A DNA stretch of 64,000 nt. It comes from Eupeodes corollae. Its lineage: Eukaryota; Arthropoda; Insecta; Diptera; Syrphidae. Positions 11,684-21,989 of the stretch are shown one piece after another. The first letter of the stretch is position 1; each line of letters opens with the position of its first letter. The notes under the pieces are model-generated. The model searched no databases, was not told where the DNA came from, and saw nothing but the letters and a program-made list of their open reading frames with translations. A program made the position numbers and the translations under genes. The stretch lies in NCBI RefSeq assembly GCF_945859685.1, contig NC_079147.1, positions 51,676,946 through 51,740,945 of the forward strand. Direction: 5' to 3'.

Positions 11684-12725
11684 TACGAAAAATTTGGAAA
11701 GAAACGCCGTCAATGGGAAGATACTGGAGTACATGAACTAATAAAACTTTGGAAGTGTTGTGCTTATGAGCTAAGAACTATCAAACGTAATGGACATCTC
11801 TATGTTGCTATGGCAAAGCAGTTATCTGCAATAGGAGTACCAGTCACAGCATTAGAAGTTCATTTTAAAGTTAATAATTTAACACAACGTTATAGGTAAG
11901 ATCTTGGAGTACAGCATACAAATTGATTCGGTTATTTTAAAGTGAAAAATTTAAAACTTTTTTCAGACAAGAATCAAAAACCTACGAAACTACAGGAATT
12001 GTGAGTACTTGGAAGTTTTACAGCTTGGTGGATGATGTATTCAAAAGTTTATCTGGACATCCATCTAACACATTCAAAACGTTCGATCATATATTTAAAA
12101 ATATTAAAAATATCTTTAAAAGCTATTTTAAACTTTTGTTTTAGTGAAAAAAGAGTAATGACACCTGCAAGCAATGCGAGTAGTATATCCGATTCGTCAG
12201 TCTGGAAAAATTCAATGTCCGAGCCAGAGTTTAGTAATAACTCCGAACCTTTTTACAAGTAATTTCAAAACTGTTATACTTTTTTAGAATTGTAAAATAA
12301 AGTAATATAAATATTTCAGAACCGAATATATGCAACCCCGTCATTATATGGAGCCACCATCGCATGGAAACTCCACAAATCCTGAAGTTCCGGCATTCAT
12401 GAGTAATTCGCGCATGAATGAAAGCAATATGAACTCAATGACACCAAGTGTGCCCAATGGTGGTGATGATGATTTTGTCGGTCGACTAAGTAAAATTAAA
12501 AAATCCGATGACTACGACAAACTGGTGGATATTGTTAAAAATATTGTTGATAATTATAAAACCGGACAACCGGACAAGGTTGACTCGTTTACAGATTTCT
12601 TAAAATCATACTTACGAAAGTGGCCCGATCGAATGCAAGACGAGGCAATCAATCATATAACAAATTATATCATTGTCAAGAATATGGAGCATACAATAAG
12701 TAGCGCAGCTGCTAATAGGCAATAA
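11684..12725 (+). CDS. Myb/SANT-like DNA-binding domain protein (3' exons)
   Basis: Four plus-strand exons are visible: 11684-11895, 11967 to about 12070, about 12145-12258, and 12320-12725 with TAA at 12723. The first opens after a TTTAACAG acceptor, so the start codon lies upstream and is not identified. The first two exons encode a compact helical domain (RQWEDTGVHELIKLWK, RTIKRNGHLYVAMAKQL, NLTQRYR, STWKFY) typical of Myb/SANT-like or MADF-like insect transcription factors. A Ser/Asn/Pro-rich linker follows. The last about 60 residues (SFTDFLKSYLRKW, DEAINHITNYIIVKN) look like a BESS-type protein-interaction tail. The link between exons 2 and 3 is unclear: no GT donor keeps frame except a weak one at 12015, so the gene may be misread or damaged there. 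An AATAAA lies at 12851. Confidence 0.7.
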
Positions 12726-13094
12726 GAATCAAAACAGTATAATGAAAGTGTAATATTAGGTTTATAGGAAAGAAAAGATGACAAACAAAAAAACTAAAAT
12801 GACTTTTTATTATAGAATATAAAGCATACATAAGAATGTACTTAAATCTAAATAAATAATATATTTAATAGACTTATTTAAAAATGTTTGTAACGCTAGC
12901 TTCCAAAGGATCTTTGTGCTTCACAAGAGGGAATATGTATCTCTACCCTAAAGGTCTGTTTCATAATGTAAAAGTAGAGTTTTGCTTTGCTTAAATTACT
13001 ATCCAGTTAAATCCTCTAAAATCTTAAACTAATCGAGCTAATCGTGTAATTTATCAAAAAGAACATCCGTTTTAATTTTTAAAAGAAAATTACT

Positions 13095-13374
13095 AGTATC
13101 GTTGGTATTCAGGATAGCACTTTTTACATTGTTAACTGTCAGTTATCTGCTTTAGGCGCAGATATCATTGGTTTTCATCATTGAAAACAAACATTGCAAT
13201 TTTGTTGACAGGTCGTTTATAGCTTTCATTAAAAATGTCTGTCATTGAAAAAAAAATCCAGATTGAAGTCCACTGAAAATTGTTTACTGACAGAAATCTG
13301 TCATTGAAATTGTTAAAAATTGGAACACTGATCAATGGGACGATTCGTTTCACTTTTGAGCATAAAAGTATCAG
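13095..13374. repeat. Dispersed repeat family A, left half of copy 1
   Basis: The sequence with TGTCATTGAAA blocks and CATAAAAGTATCAG at its right end recurs at 30420-30900 and 41335-41990. In those copies the text runs straight on to a CTGTTMAGGAAAATAG block. Here it is interrupted exactly at CAG by the Harbinger element at 13375-14154 and resumes at 14155. Confidence 0.7.
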
Positions 13375-14154
13375 GGCGGTTATTATGAAAAACGAAACTC
13401 GTTCAAAATAACGCTTATTCGTTAAATTGCGATTAGAAAAAACGATTGTAGTGGCACTAAATCCTCAAATTGCGATTAAGAAAAACGAGAATCGTAAAAA
13501 TGACGATACTCGTATTTTTATTTACGAGTGCCTTCAGCTCTCGTTCAGCTTTCATTTTGGGAGTAGATGTCAAATGTCATTTATTTTTGTGTTTTTGTTC
13601 GGTTGGTTTTTGTTTTGTTAAGTGCGCAAAAAAATGTAAGTAAATAATAAATAAAATTGTCAAAAACATACAAATAAGTTATTTCTAACCTTCTAGGCCT
13701 ACAACTAATGCTAAGCAGTTGGATTTGCTGGTAGCTTTTATGGAAACCAATCCAAACATAGCAAAAAATTACTTGCCGACGAGCCAAGCCAAAGCCAAAT
13801 CCAAAATTCTTTGGAAGGCTTTGACTGATAAGCTTAATGCTAAATGAAACTTTGAAGGTGAGGATCGATCTCTTCTAATACATATTTGAATGCGTCCTTG
13901 TTCAAACGATAAAGAAGCGTGAACCTGGCAAATATTTAAGGAGTTTTTTTTAATACTAGATGGAAAGGATTTCAATTTATTTACGTTGAACTTGGAAGGC
14001 TCATTGGGTTCGATGAATCTCTTAAAACTCTTCTTTTTATACGCATTTCCTCTTCTTCTTTAGTTTGGGATTCATCAATCGCTCTTCACCATGACTTTCG
14101 TTTCTTCGAGTTTCGTTTTTTCTGCCGTTCGTTTCGTAATTCATAATAAGGGCC
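13375..14154 (+). mobile_element. Small PIF/Harbinger-like element nested in repeat A
   Basis: The ends read GGCGGTTATTATGAA (left) and GGCCCTTATTATGAA (right, reverse complement). They are flanked by a 3-bp CAG duplication at 13372-13374 and 14155-14157. Comparison with uninterrupted copies of repeat A confirms that the insertion point is within CAG. Three-base target duplications are typical of PIF/Harbinger. The 780-bp body keeps a Myb-like exon but has no transposase, so it is non-autonomous. Confidence 0.75.
13697..13847 (+). pseudogene. Harbinger-type Myb/SANT accessory protein, fragment
   Basis: After a TTCTAG acceptor, a reading of 49 codons (NAKQLDLLVAFMETNPNIAKN, then LWKALTDKLNAK) ends in TGA at 13845. 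This matches the N-terminal Myb-like domain of the second protein of PIF/Harbinger elements, which resembles the regulatory protein Zeste and helps the transposase bind DNA and enter the nucleus. It stops early compared with full-length relatives. The equivalent exon in the element at 50624-52231 is NSNQFSKLVEIMETNPENAK. Confidence 0.65.
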
Positions 14155-14720
14155 CAGCTGTTCAGGAAAATGAATTTCCGTCCGCAAAATAGAAAAATAA
14201 ATGTGCAATTACACTTTTTTCCTCAAAAAAAATTCTTTGTGTTGTTTCCGATCGATCAGTATACAATTTCTATTTATAATCAAAAGGAAACACCGTAATA
14301 TATCGATTTCAATGATAGCAATAATTGGTCCCTTATTGGTAACTTAACTCACCCAATGAATGCAGTACGATGAACTCTAATGTCAATTTTTTTTTTTAAA
14401 GAACCAATGCATTTAAAGCTAGATATATTTCATGAATTTTAATGCAGAAATTTAATTTTTAAGGTCCAGTTGTAGATATCACTAAAATCAATCCAAAACA
14501 TTTTTGAGAAAAAAGTGTAATTGCACATTTATTTTTCTTTAAAAATGTAATGTATTTTTCTATTTCCCGGACGGAATTTAATTTTGCTTAAAAGCTGATA
14601 CTTTTAAGTTCAAAAGTGAAACGAAACGTTCCACTGATTTGTGTTCCAATTTTACACAATTCCAATGACAGATCTCTGTCAGTAAAAATTTTTCGGTGGA
14701 TTTCAATAAGGATTTTTTTT
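14155..14720. repeat. Repeat family A, right half of copy 1
   Basis: Resumes at CAGCTGTTCAGGAAAATG directly after the Harbinger element. It shares blocks such as AAAAAATTCTTTGTG and CGATCAGTA with 30590-30640. Partial inverted symmetry (GTGCAATTACACTTTTT near 14193 against AAAAAGTGTAATTGCAC near 14511) suggests a foldback or MITE-type origin. Confidence 0.6.
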
Positions 14721-14723
14721 TCA

Positions 14724-14950
14724 ATGGGCAGACTCAAACAACAAAAGGGACTTCATTTGCAGTCAACTTGATTCTATGAACGTAAACATTTGACCAAGGC
14801 CACTAGTTAGTAATAAAAATCAATTTTCAGTTGAATGGAAAAACATTATTAACTGTCATTTTGAGAGAAGTAAACTCGACTTTATAGTCGACTCGACTTG
14901 CCAATCAGATACTAGAAACTTGCCTTATTTTAAGTGCCTTATGTGGTATG
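14724..14950. repeat. MITE family B, copy 1 (short, diverged)
   Basis: Begins GGGCAGACTCAAAC, followed by AAAAGGGACTTCATTTGCAG and CAATCAGATACTAGAAACTTG, the signature blocks of family B. The inverted terminal motif is GGGCAGGTTCAGAAAACATAAG in the best copies. Other copies are at 15929-16310 plus 21815-21962, 37705-38095, 41428-41752, 48195-48650 and 53890-54872. Confidence 0.6.
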
Positions 14951-15059
14951 AAACAGCTCAATGACAGAAAATTGTAATGTTAGCTATAAACCTAGCAAAA
15001 AAATTCCAATGATTGGTTTTAATAATAAAAACAAATGATAGCCATAATTTGCTCCTAAA

Positions 15060-15850
15060 AATTAAAACAGAAAACTGAAATGTTTTATTGATGATCGAAA
15101 GGTTCTGTTAAGTTGTTTCCAATTTATGGAGCAGCGTGAATTCTCCATGGTCATCCTGCACAAACGGACTAGTTTGGCAGGGATGCCAAAACTAGACATT
15201 GCTCTAAACAGCTCGTCCCTATAGATGCTGTCATATGCGGTCTTGAAATCCACGAAAAGGTGATGGGTGTCGATTTGGTGTTCTTGGGTTTTTTCCAGGA
15301 TATGCTGTAATGTGAATATTTGATTGACTGTGGACTTTCCTGGTCTAAAACCACACTGATAAGTACCTATTAGGTGTTTATGGGCTTTAGACCTTCACAA
15401 ATTACGGGAGAGAAGATTTTATAGGCGATATTAAGTAGACTGATTTCTCTTTAGTTGGTGCAGTTTAGAGGGTTTCCTTTTTTCAGGTTCGGGCAAACAA
15501 TACTGAAGTTCCATTCATCGGGCCTGCCTGACAGCGGAATTCATTTCGTCGTCGCCGTTATACAGTCTGCAGAAGTGGTCCTTCCATATCCTCAGCATTG
15601 ACTGCGGTTCCACTATGCTGTTTCCACTTTCGTCTTTGCAGCCTTCGGTTTTAGGTTTATGTACCTGTGAATTCCGTTTCACCTGTTCATAAAACTTTCG
15701 AACTTCATTCCTGCTTTTAAACCTCTCAACTTCTTCTACCGGACGCTTCCCATGCCCTCTCTTTTTCCTTCTGAGAAGTCGGTGTTCCTCTCGCCTCTTC
15801 TGCTCATAGAGCGCATGAGCAGCTCTCGTCCTTTTATGAAAAAAATATTA
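15060..15850 (-). mobile_element. Second copy of the left-edge LINE, rearranged
   Basis: Minus-strand pieces match the same LINE family as bases 1-697. These are KRREEHRLLRRKKRGHGK and a following GNSIVEPQSMLRIWKDHF at 15830-15550, then PDEWNF, YQCGFRPGKSTVNQIF and FKTAYDSIYRDELFRAMSSF at 15530-15090. About 60 codons that the first copy has are missing between the NGDDEMNSA part and PDEWNF, so this copy has an internal deletion plus frameshifts. It extends further 5' than the first copy, and the two together describe more of the family. Confidence 0.8.
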
Positions 15851-15928
15851 TTAAGGCAAAAACACAAAAGTTGACGTTTAAAATTAATTAAAAATTTGTC
15901 CACCAAACGTACAAAAGGTACATAGTTG

Positions 15929-16310
15929 CAGGTTCAAACGACATAAGGGATCTTAAAGTTAGGCAAGTTTGTAGTATCTGACTGGTCAGCTGCAAAAAAA
16001 AATACCATCAAATTAAGGCAACTTTATTGGAAATTTGACTGAAAAGTTGGTCAAAAAAATCTCCATAACTATTAAGTCAAGTCAACCTCTATCACTTTTT
16101 TCATTCAACTGAAAGCTTAACTTTATTATTGTATGATTTATTTATTTTCTGCACAACTTCATTTAATGCTTTCTGTAAAAGAGTTCCTTGTCAATTTTAA
16201 AAAAAGAAATAACTAACATTTCTTTACAATACAAAATACCGATCGTGATGGACTTGTAGCTTGCCTGAGGAGTGTTTTGTCGACAATAATTTGTTTAGTA
16301 CTGTTTGTAC
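15929..16310. repeat. MITE family B, copy 2, left part
   Basis: Starts at GCAGGTTCAAACGACATAAG and runs to GTTTGTAC at 16303-16310, where it is split by the P-like element. The right part resumes at 21815. The intact copy at 37705-38095 shows the uninterrupted order across the junction. Confidence 0.75.
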
Positions 16311-16342
16311 CATAGAGGAAATATATTATCTAGAGTCCCGAC
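16311..16342 (+). repeat. Left terminal inverted repeat of P-like element
   Basis: Identical over 32 bases to the reverse complement of 21775-21806. Similarity ends at the 33rd base. The internal end GAGTCCCGAC resembles the GTCCCG segment near the inner end of P-element repeats. Confidence 0.9.
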
Positions 16343-16381
16343 CGGTACCCGTCCTACCTGAAACACCCTCAAATTTTATTC

Positions 16382-16413
16382 GAGGTGAACTCTCCCAAAT
16401 TCGAGGTGAACTC
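16382..16413 (+). repeat. Subterminal 11-bp repeats, left pair
   Basis: GAGGTGAACTC occurs at 16382-16392 and again at 16403-16413, about 70 and 90 bp inside the left end. The inverted partner GAGTTCACCTC lies at 21596-21606, about 200 bp inside the right end. In known P elements, internal 11-bp inverted repeats act as transposition enhancers. Function here is inferred from position only. Confidence 0.7.
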
Positions 16414-16874
16414 TCACAAATTCTCTATCGGTGAATACATGTGAGTGGAGAAAAAAAAGCAAAATGGGGGATTGGGCTAAAAAGAAACTTATGGAATTTT
16501 TGTGACCTGTCAAAAATGACAATCAATTTCGCAAAACAAAACAATGGGTTTCGGATTTTTAGAGTAAGTTTTTGTTAATTGTTTTGATTTTTAATATAGT
16601 TTGATATTTTTCAGACCAAAATTCTTTATAATGAAGAGGGTATATACAAGTCCACTTCATTGAATAAAAATTAAGTCAAATTGCAGTGAAGGAGGTGCAA
16701 CAATAATGGATTTATTTTATATTCTTTCTTTTCATTTTAGATAGTGCCAAAATGCAGGAAGCAATTTCCTTTAAGTAATTTGGAAAGCAAACCAAACAAG
16801 GCGCTGATTTGCAGGTAAGTTTTTTGTATATTATATTTCTCTTAACAAAATAATATCAATGTTTTTAACTACAG

Positions 16875-17810
16875 ATACTGCCCATTGTTTTTGTATGTAC
16901 TTCTCAACTGCAATAGCTGCCCCAGGTGTTGACGGCGGAGGTGTCACCATCAAAACCATTAGAAACAACACGAACAAGTCAATGATGCAAGTGGAAGTTT
17001 TGCCATGTAATAGTCGACCGCTGACGCCCTTCTCCATCAATTGTGTAAGTACGTATCGAAACATTCATATCGTAGTCAACTAGCTTAATCTTCATCTTCT
17101 AGGTGTAAAGAGTACTACCAGTCTGCAGTTCTGCAAGAGACGCAAACAAAACAAGAATACAATCGCAGGAAGATTTCAAAAAATGTCCAACCCTGACTGT
17201 AAGTGAGTTCAAATTTTAAATCTACAACGAATCCATTCATTTTGCTCCTAAGGATCGCACTGGCTTAACGGTGTCAATCATTCGGAGGCAAATGAGCTGG
17301 CCCGACAAGAATCCCCCAAGAAGCCAAACAGATTCAGATTAGTCTCTCGGCAGCTACTGACAATGTCGGCGAATTAAATCCATCGATTTTCACACAGAAA
17401 ATCAACATCAAAAAAAGTAAGTCAACTTCCATTTCAGATTTCCTTATATAATAAAAATTAATTTCTTTATAGTCACGACAATTCAGCAGCGTCATGGTCA
17501 ACCTGCCGATCAACCATTCACAGTGAACAACCTCTATTCGTAGCAGAAGCGCTCTCTGCGTTGTCGACAATGCGAATACAATGTCATCAAGCCGGAGTAC
17601 CATCCAGGATCGATCAAGTATCGCATTCAATTGTTTGCTAACTACCATGTGCCAGACGTTCTGCTTGTGCGTTGTGAAAAGCCACTGAAGCCTGGCACGT
17701 CCACTGAATTGATCCTCAAGCTAACTAACCCAACGATGTACCATATGACCACAACCATTATGAAACTGCTAACCAAGGAAGAAGAACGGCGAATGATCGA
17801 CTTCGAATAA
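16875..17810 (+). pseudogene. Captured dynactin subunit 4 (p62, DCTN4) fragment
   Basis: Plus-strand exons with introns still in place lie at about 16875-17044, 17103-17198, 17253-17416 and 17473-17810. A possible earlier piece is at 16741-16812. Recognisable DCTN4 blocks are KEYYQSAVLQETQTKQEYNR, then KRSLRCRQCEYNVIKPEYHP, SIKYRIQLFANYHVPDVLLV and LKLTNPTMYHMT. Dynactin p62 is a zinc-binding pointed-end subunit of the dynactin complex. This copy is dead: a TAG stands in the exon just before KRSLRC, there are stops in the N-terminal cysteine-rich exon, and the C-terminal domain ends early at 17810. Retained introns exclude origin from mRNA. The copy lies wholly inside the P-like element. Confidence 0.8.
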
Positions 17811-19837
17811 AAGTTCAACGAAAGGAACCAAAGTAAAAAACAAAAAAAATCGAATTGGAAATTCTTATTCTATGTTGTTTCTCTTATTTTTTTTATAAAT
17901 TCACCACTTGGAGAAAGTCCAATAACGTAACAATTAAATTGAACTTCACACCTGAAGAAGGATTGAAACCAAGCGATGATGTAGATGTTACCAGGGATGA
18001 GAATGCTAACCACGAAAAGTGAAACATTTTGCCCAAAAAAACGAAGTAGATTTGTAAAATATGTAGCAGATATTGAAAAAAACACAAAATACACACTAAG
18101 ACTTAAAATTATAGGTATTTGAAGGTTAAATGCTTCTTGAAATTCGCAAAATTCAGTTTGTCGTTTAGAACTGTGAGCAAAATAAAACTAAACATCTTGT
18201 AAGTATGTCTCAATTTGAAATTCAATTTTTTTTATTGCCGCTGATGCACATAAAGGCAGCGAATGACAGGCACAATGAATCAATTCAACACATCTTAAAT
18301 GAAATTTTGTGCGTTAGACAAAATTTTAAAACGAAGCAGAAATAAGTTGCTACGTAGCAGATACATACAAATAAATTAATGAAGTAGATCTGCTACATAT
18401 GAAGTAAATACTCATCTCTGGATGTTACCCTTAGTTTCTTGATGAAATATACTTTTGTGAATACATACACACGCCCGAAAAGAAATAATGTCAAAAACAC
18501 GCATTATCATCGAAAGTTTTTGTAAAAGTTGGTCAAATTGAAGCCTAGATTTATTTCTATGTACATATATCTAGAAAATAATCTTTTTTTCAAAAAACTT
18601 GTTTATTTATTTTGAGCTATACTGTAATTTTGTATATATTGTATATTCTATTGTTTCTTTGCTGACTAGGATCATTTTTATTCAAAATTATTTATGATTT
18701 ACTTTACTTTAATAATAAAGGAATTTGTTTTGAATTCAAAGATGTTGGTGCTTTTTGCTTCAGAGGACTTACATAACTAAATGTTCGTTGGAAAAACGAA
18801 TAAGCTGTATAAAGTATATTTTTCTTTATTGAGGCATTACAAATTTAATATTTGTAATACTTATTCTTCTTATGTTTTGGTTCATCACGTTCGTGTGTAT
18901 TCTTTCGCGATTCCATGTGGTTAACAGACTCATGAGTTTCATTTGATTCTACCTAAAGTATTGATTTGTAATACTTTTATGGTTTTAAAAAGTTCGTGAG
19001 TTTATTGTTGATGCTGATTACGAATACGAACTTCGATTTTAGCTAAAAAAAACTATTTTTCAACATTATTTTTGTCAATATTCAATTTACTACAGGAACT
19101 TGATGTTTTATCCTAAGACTACAAATTCGTAATAAAAAGTACGAAACAAATTTGAACGAAATACTGAGGAAAAATATTGTAGGTTTGAAAAAACATACAT
19201 AACTCATTTTTTTGTTTTGAAAAAGCTATTTCATGAATTTAGATTAAAAAGTCTACATGATTTAAATAATTCCTTATCACAGAAAAGAATACAGTATTAT
19301 TGTTAAGGACTTTTAACTAATGTGAATTTTAATTGTATAATCTAAACAAATTGTTTTTATTCATATACTCATCCTTGCCAACAAAAATGGAACATTAACC
19401 ATTTTGAACGGATCGATTCAAAATCGAAAACTATGAACAAAGAAAACATAAGAAATTAACAACTTGAAAATCCAAAAAGCCAGAAGTTAAGCTGCAACAA
19501 AGCATTAACAGCACCAACAGTAAATAAATGAACGCTCATAGAATGAACTATGCCTTCAACGAACCATTAACTCGAAGTGTTAGAGAAATTAATAACTTAT
19601 CAAATAATATTGACTTTAATTTTCATATTAATAGAAATACCTTCAAATATATGTATGCTTAGTTTATTTTTTTTAACTTTACATTCTTAGTTTATAATAT
19701 AATATTTTAAATAAAACTTGTCATATTCATTAGTCTATTTGAGTATACTCTTAACTCTAATGGATGTAATAAATAAATAAAATACAAAACATATGAAAAT
19801 GGGAACGGAACACATAAACTACATTTACTTTTGATTG
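17811..19837. other. Non-coding interior of the P-like element
   Basis: AT-rich DNA between the 3' ends of the two convergent gene copies. No transposase homology is visible. It may be the captured intergenic spacer between the parental genes plus 3' UTR sequence, but that is inference. Confidence 0.45.
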
Positions 19838-21165
19838 ATATAGAACCCTCCAGTTGTGATGATTCTGATCGCATCAGCTGAAAGAAGAATTTTAATTTTA
19901 AAATAAATTACCTGAAGCAAAAACTTAACACTTTTCACTTACTCTCAGTTGTAAAACATTTAGCTTTTAGTGCCAGATCAAGAATGGATAGTCCAGGCTC
20001 CGAAAAAATCTCAACGATCGGATTTCGTTGTAATTCAGTTCACCTAGTCCTTCAACATTTCCCTTATAGAGCACCGCTGTGACTTTTTCGTCTTGTTTTA
20101 GACATACCTCTGGAATGAGAAAAACTTAAATAGCTAAAAGAAGTGATTTATTTGTTTATTAAAAATCACCTCCATAGACTTGAAGCGTCACATCTTCTTT
20201 GTGCTTTTCTCTTCTCTGGTAATTTTTTGTGTTCTTCAATGAGAAATGCAATTTCTTCTTTGTGGGATAAAAGTGAACAACTTGAGAAGCTTCTCGACTT
20301 CAGAATCTGGCATTTTCAAAAAGAACTGATAAAGAACAAATGGCGACTTTTTTCTTCGTTCAGCCAAATACCATTGCAGCAGATTTTCCGAACTTGTCTT
20401 CTCCTCCGTTGATCACTATTGGAAGTGCCAATCCAAATACTGATTTCTTTTTTTCTACTCTGCTGATAGTTCGTTGCCAGTCATTAAGTTACCCATTTGT
20501 TCACTGCCTCCCATTTGAAAGCGACAATTGTATTTCTGAAGCAAATGCAACAAGTCATAACCCTGGAAAATTTGTTATGTGAATTCGGTAAAGCTCATTC
20601 TAGCTGCACTATTAAGTCGCGACTGGACTGACGATATTGAGAGCAGTAATCCCATTCGAAAGTGTCTTCCCATATTGGCAACAAAGTCCTCTACATTCAG
20701 ATTTTCTTACCATGATGCATTGTTGACGACTCTGAAAAAAGATTATCAAAACGATTGAGTTTTTAAAGCGCATTAGGTTTCTATTATAGTTACCTAATTT
20801 GTCTAAATGACCGACAACCCTAGTTTATTTCGTTTTGTTTTGCCACTAGGATTACCGATAAGACCCGTATTCCAACTAACGCAATTGGATTGTGTCTTTC
20901 TCGATGCCATGCAGAAGTCCAATTATTACCAGGAGATTGCCAACGTTAGACTATCGGCAGCTTGATCAAAGCCGGCGTAGATTGATTGTTGTTTACCTGT
21001 GAAAAGTTTTGCCATTTCCGGACTGCCGTTTTAAGAAGAACAGAATATAATTCATTACAATATACAACTTACCCAGCGGTGTCTGGAAAGAGATCCTGAA
21101 AGAATCCTCTATCAGCTAGAGCCAAGTTACGTAGGGAAATACTTCTTCGGATATGATGAAGTCAC
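19838..21165 (-). pseudogene. Captured mitochondrial tyrosyl-tRNA synthetase copy
   Basis: Read on the minus strand, nearly the whole enzyme is present in order. It starts RNLALADRGFFQDLFPDTAG at about 21140-21085, followed by an intron (GTAAGT ... CGGCAG). Next are GKQQSIYAGFDQAADSL, the HVGN-type signature with GNLLVIIGLLHG, HNPIALVG and TGLIGNPSGKTK (20990-20830). MGRHFRMGLLLSISSVQSRL and FQGYDLLHLLQKYNCRFQMG follow, then LPIVINGGEDKFGKSA (the KMSKS-equivalent KFGKS) near 20400. The C-terminal domain has VEIFSEPGLSILDLALKAKC and, after another intron, ADAIRIITTGGFYIN near 19850. Frameshifts in the ATP-binding region and other stops make it a pseudogene. Introns are retained, so it was copied as DNA. 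Confidence 0.85.
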
Positions 21166-21595
21166 TTTTTAGATCGATGAATTAGTTGACTCTGGATCAT
21201 TTTGTATAAAATTATTTATATAATATAGATAAAACAGTTAATCAGGAGTACTATTAACAACTTTGTTTTATTAATTTTCACTTTTGTTTTGATTTATTTG
21301 TTTTGATTTATTTAATTTAATTTTCGCTGTCAAAATACTTACCTCGCTTTTGATCTGTCAAAACTGGGTACAACTCATATATTGCGCCACGTTCGCATTG
21401 CAGTTCTAGGGTGCGCCTATACTTTCGGCATGATTTATTCTGTTTTTAGCTACACTTTTCATAAAAATTATAGAATTTGTTAAATATTATTTTTAGCACT
21501 GTTTTCACTAAAAAGGAGTTGCAAAATTAATTTTTCTTAAAATATTGCATTTTTTTTCAATTTTTGAATTCAACGGATCTCTTTTTTGAACGGCT

Positions 21596-21606
21596 GAGTT
21601 CACCTC
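21596..21606 (-). repeat. Subterminal 11-bp repeat, right, inverted
   Basis: GAGTTCACCTC is an exact reverse complement of the left subterminal 11-mers at 16382 and 16403. Confidence 0.7.
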
Positions 21607-21774
21607 ATAGTTTTTTCCCCCGCGGTCGAGCAATGTGGGCACAAATTCCATAACAACTACATTCATAATGGCTTGGTCCTATAAAAAATGCACGGGACCA
21701 CTAACACTTGCTTATCCTTATGGACAAAATCCTCCCAATTTAGCTTGTAGGCCGAAAGAGAGCAAACCCATTAA

Positions 21775-21806
21775 GTCGGGACTCTAGATAATATATTTCC
21801 TCTATG
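21775..21806 (-). repeat. Right terminal inverted repeat of P-like element
   Basis: A perfect 32-bp reverse complement of 16311-16342, followed directly by the duplicated GTTTGTAC. Confidence 0.9.
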
Positions 21807-21814
21807 GTTTGTAC

Positions 21815-21962
21815 TATGAACTTAAAGCAGAGGTTTGTGAAGTAAAGTTCTAAATTTGAAATTTATGACACTTGAAAAACTAACTAGTTGCTTTGTTAAA
21901 AATGTATGTTCAAGGAATGAAGTTGACTGCAAATGAAGTCCCTTATGTTTCCTGAACATGCC
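21815..21962. repeat. MITE family B, copy 2, right part
   Basis: Continues the MITE interrupted at 16310 and ends at GTCCCTTATGTTTCCTGAAC, the inverted counterpart of its left end. Its order matches 37985-38095. Confidence 0.75.
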
Positions 21963-21989
21963 CACTCTTATGGGGTATTTTGTATACAA

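Larger units (their letters stand above)
16311..21806. mobile_element. P-like transposon carrying captured host-gene fragments
   Basis: A 5496-bp insertion. Its two ends are perfect 32-bp inverted repeats (16311-16342 and 21775-21806) beginning CATAGAGG and ending GTCCCGAC. It is flanked by a perfect 8-bp duplication GTTTGTAC (16303-16310 and 21807-21814). The 11-mer GAGGTGAACTC occurs twice near the left end (16382 and 16403) and once inverted near the right end (21596-21606). CA...TG ends, TIRs of about 31 bp, 8-bp duplications and 11-bp subterminal inverted repeats are the known layout of P elements. An 8-bp duplication alone would also allow hAT. I see no transposase or THAP domain. The interior holds decayed copies of DCTN4 (+) and mitochondrial TyrRS (-). 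Perfect ends and duplication imply a recent insertion mobilised in trans. Confidence 0.85.

Noticed and set aside
12330..12725. Stand-alone 131-codon gene starting at the ATG at 12330
   Set aside because: An acceptor at 12319 and an in-frame exon upstream (12145-12258) show this ATG is internal to a spliced gene.
20143..20582. Plus-strand frames of 80-89 codons
   Set aside because: Shadows of the TyrRS copy on the opposite strand.
19838..21165. Functional TyrRS gene
   Set aside because: Frameshifts in the ATP-binding region and in-frame stops, and the copy lies between transposon ends.
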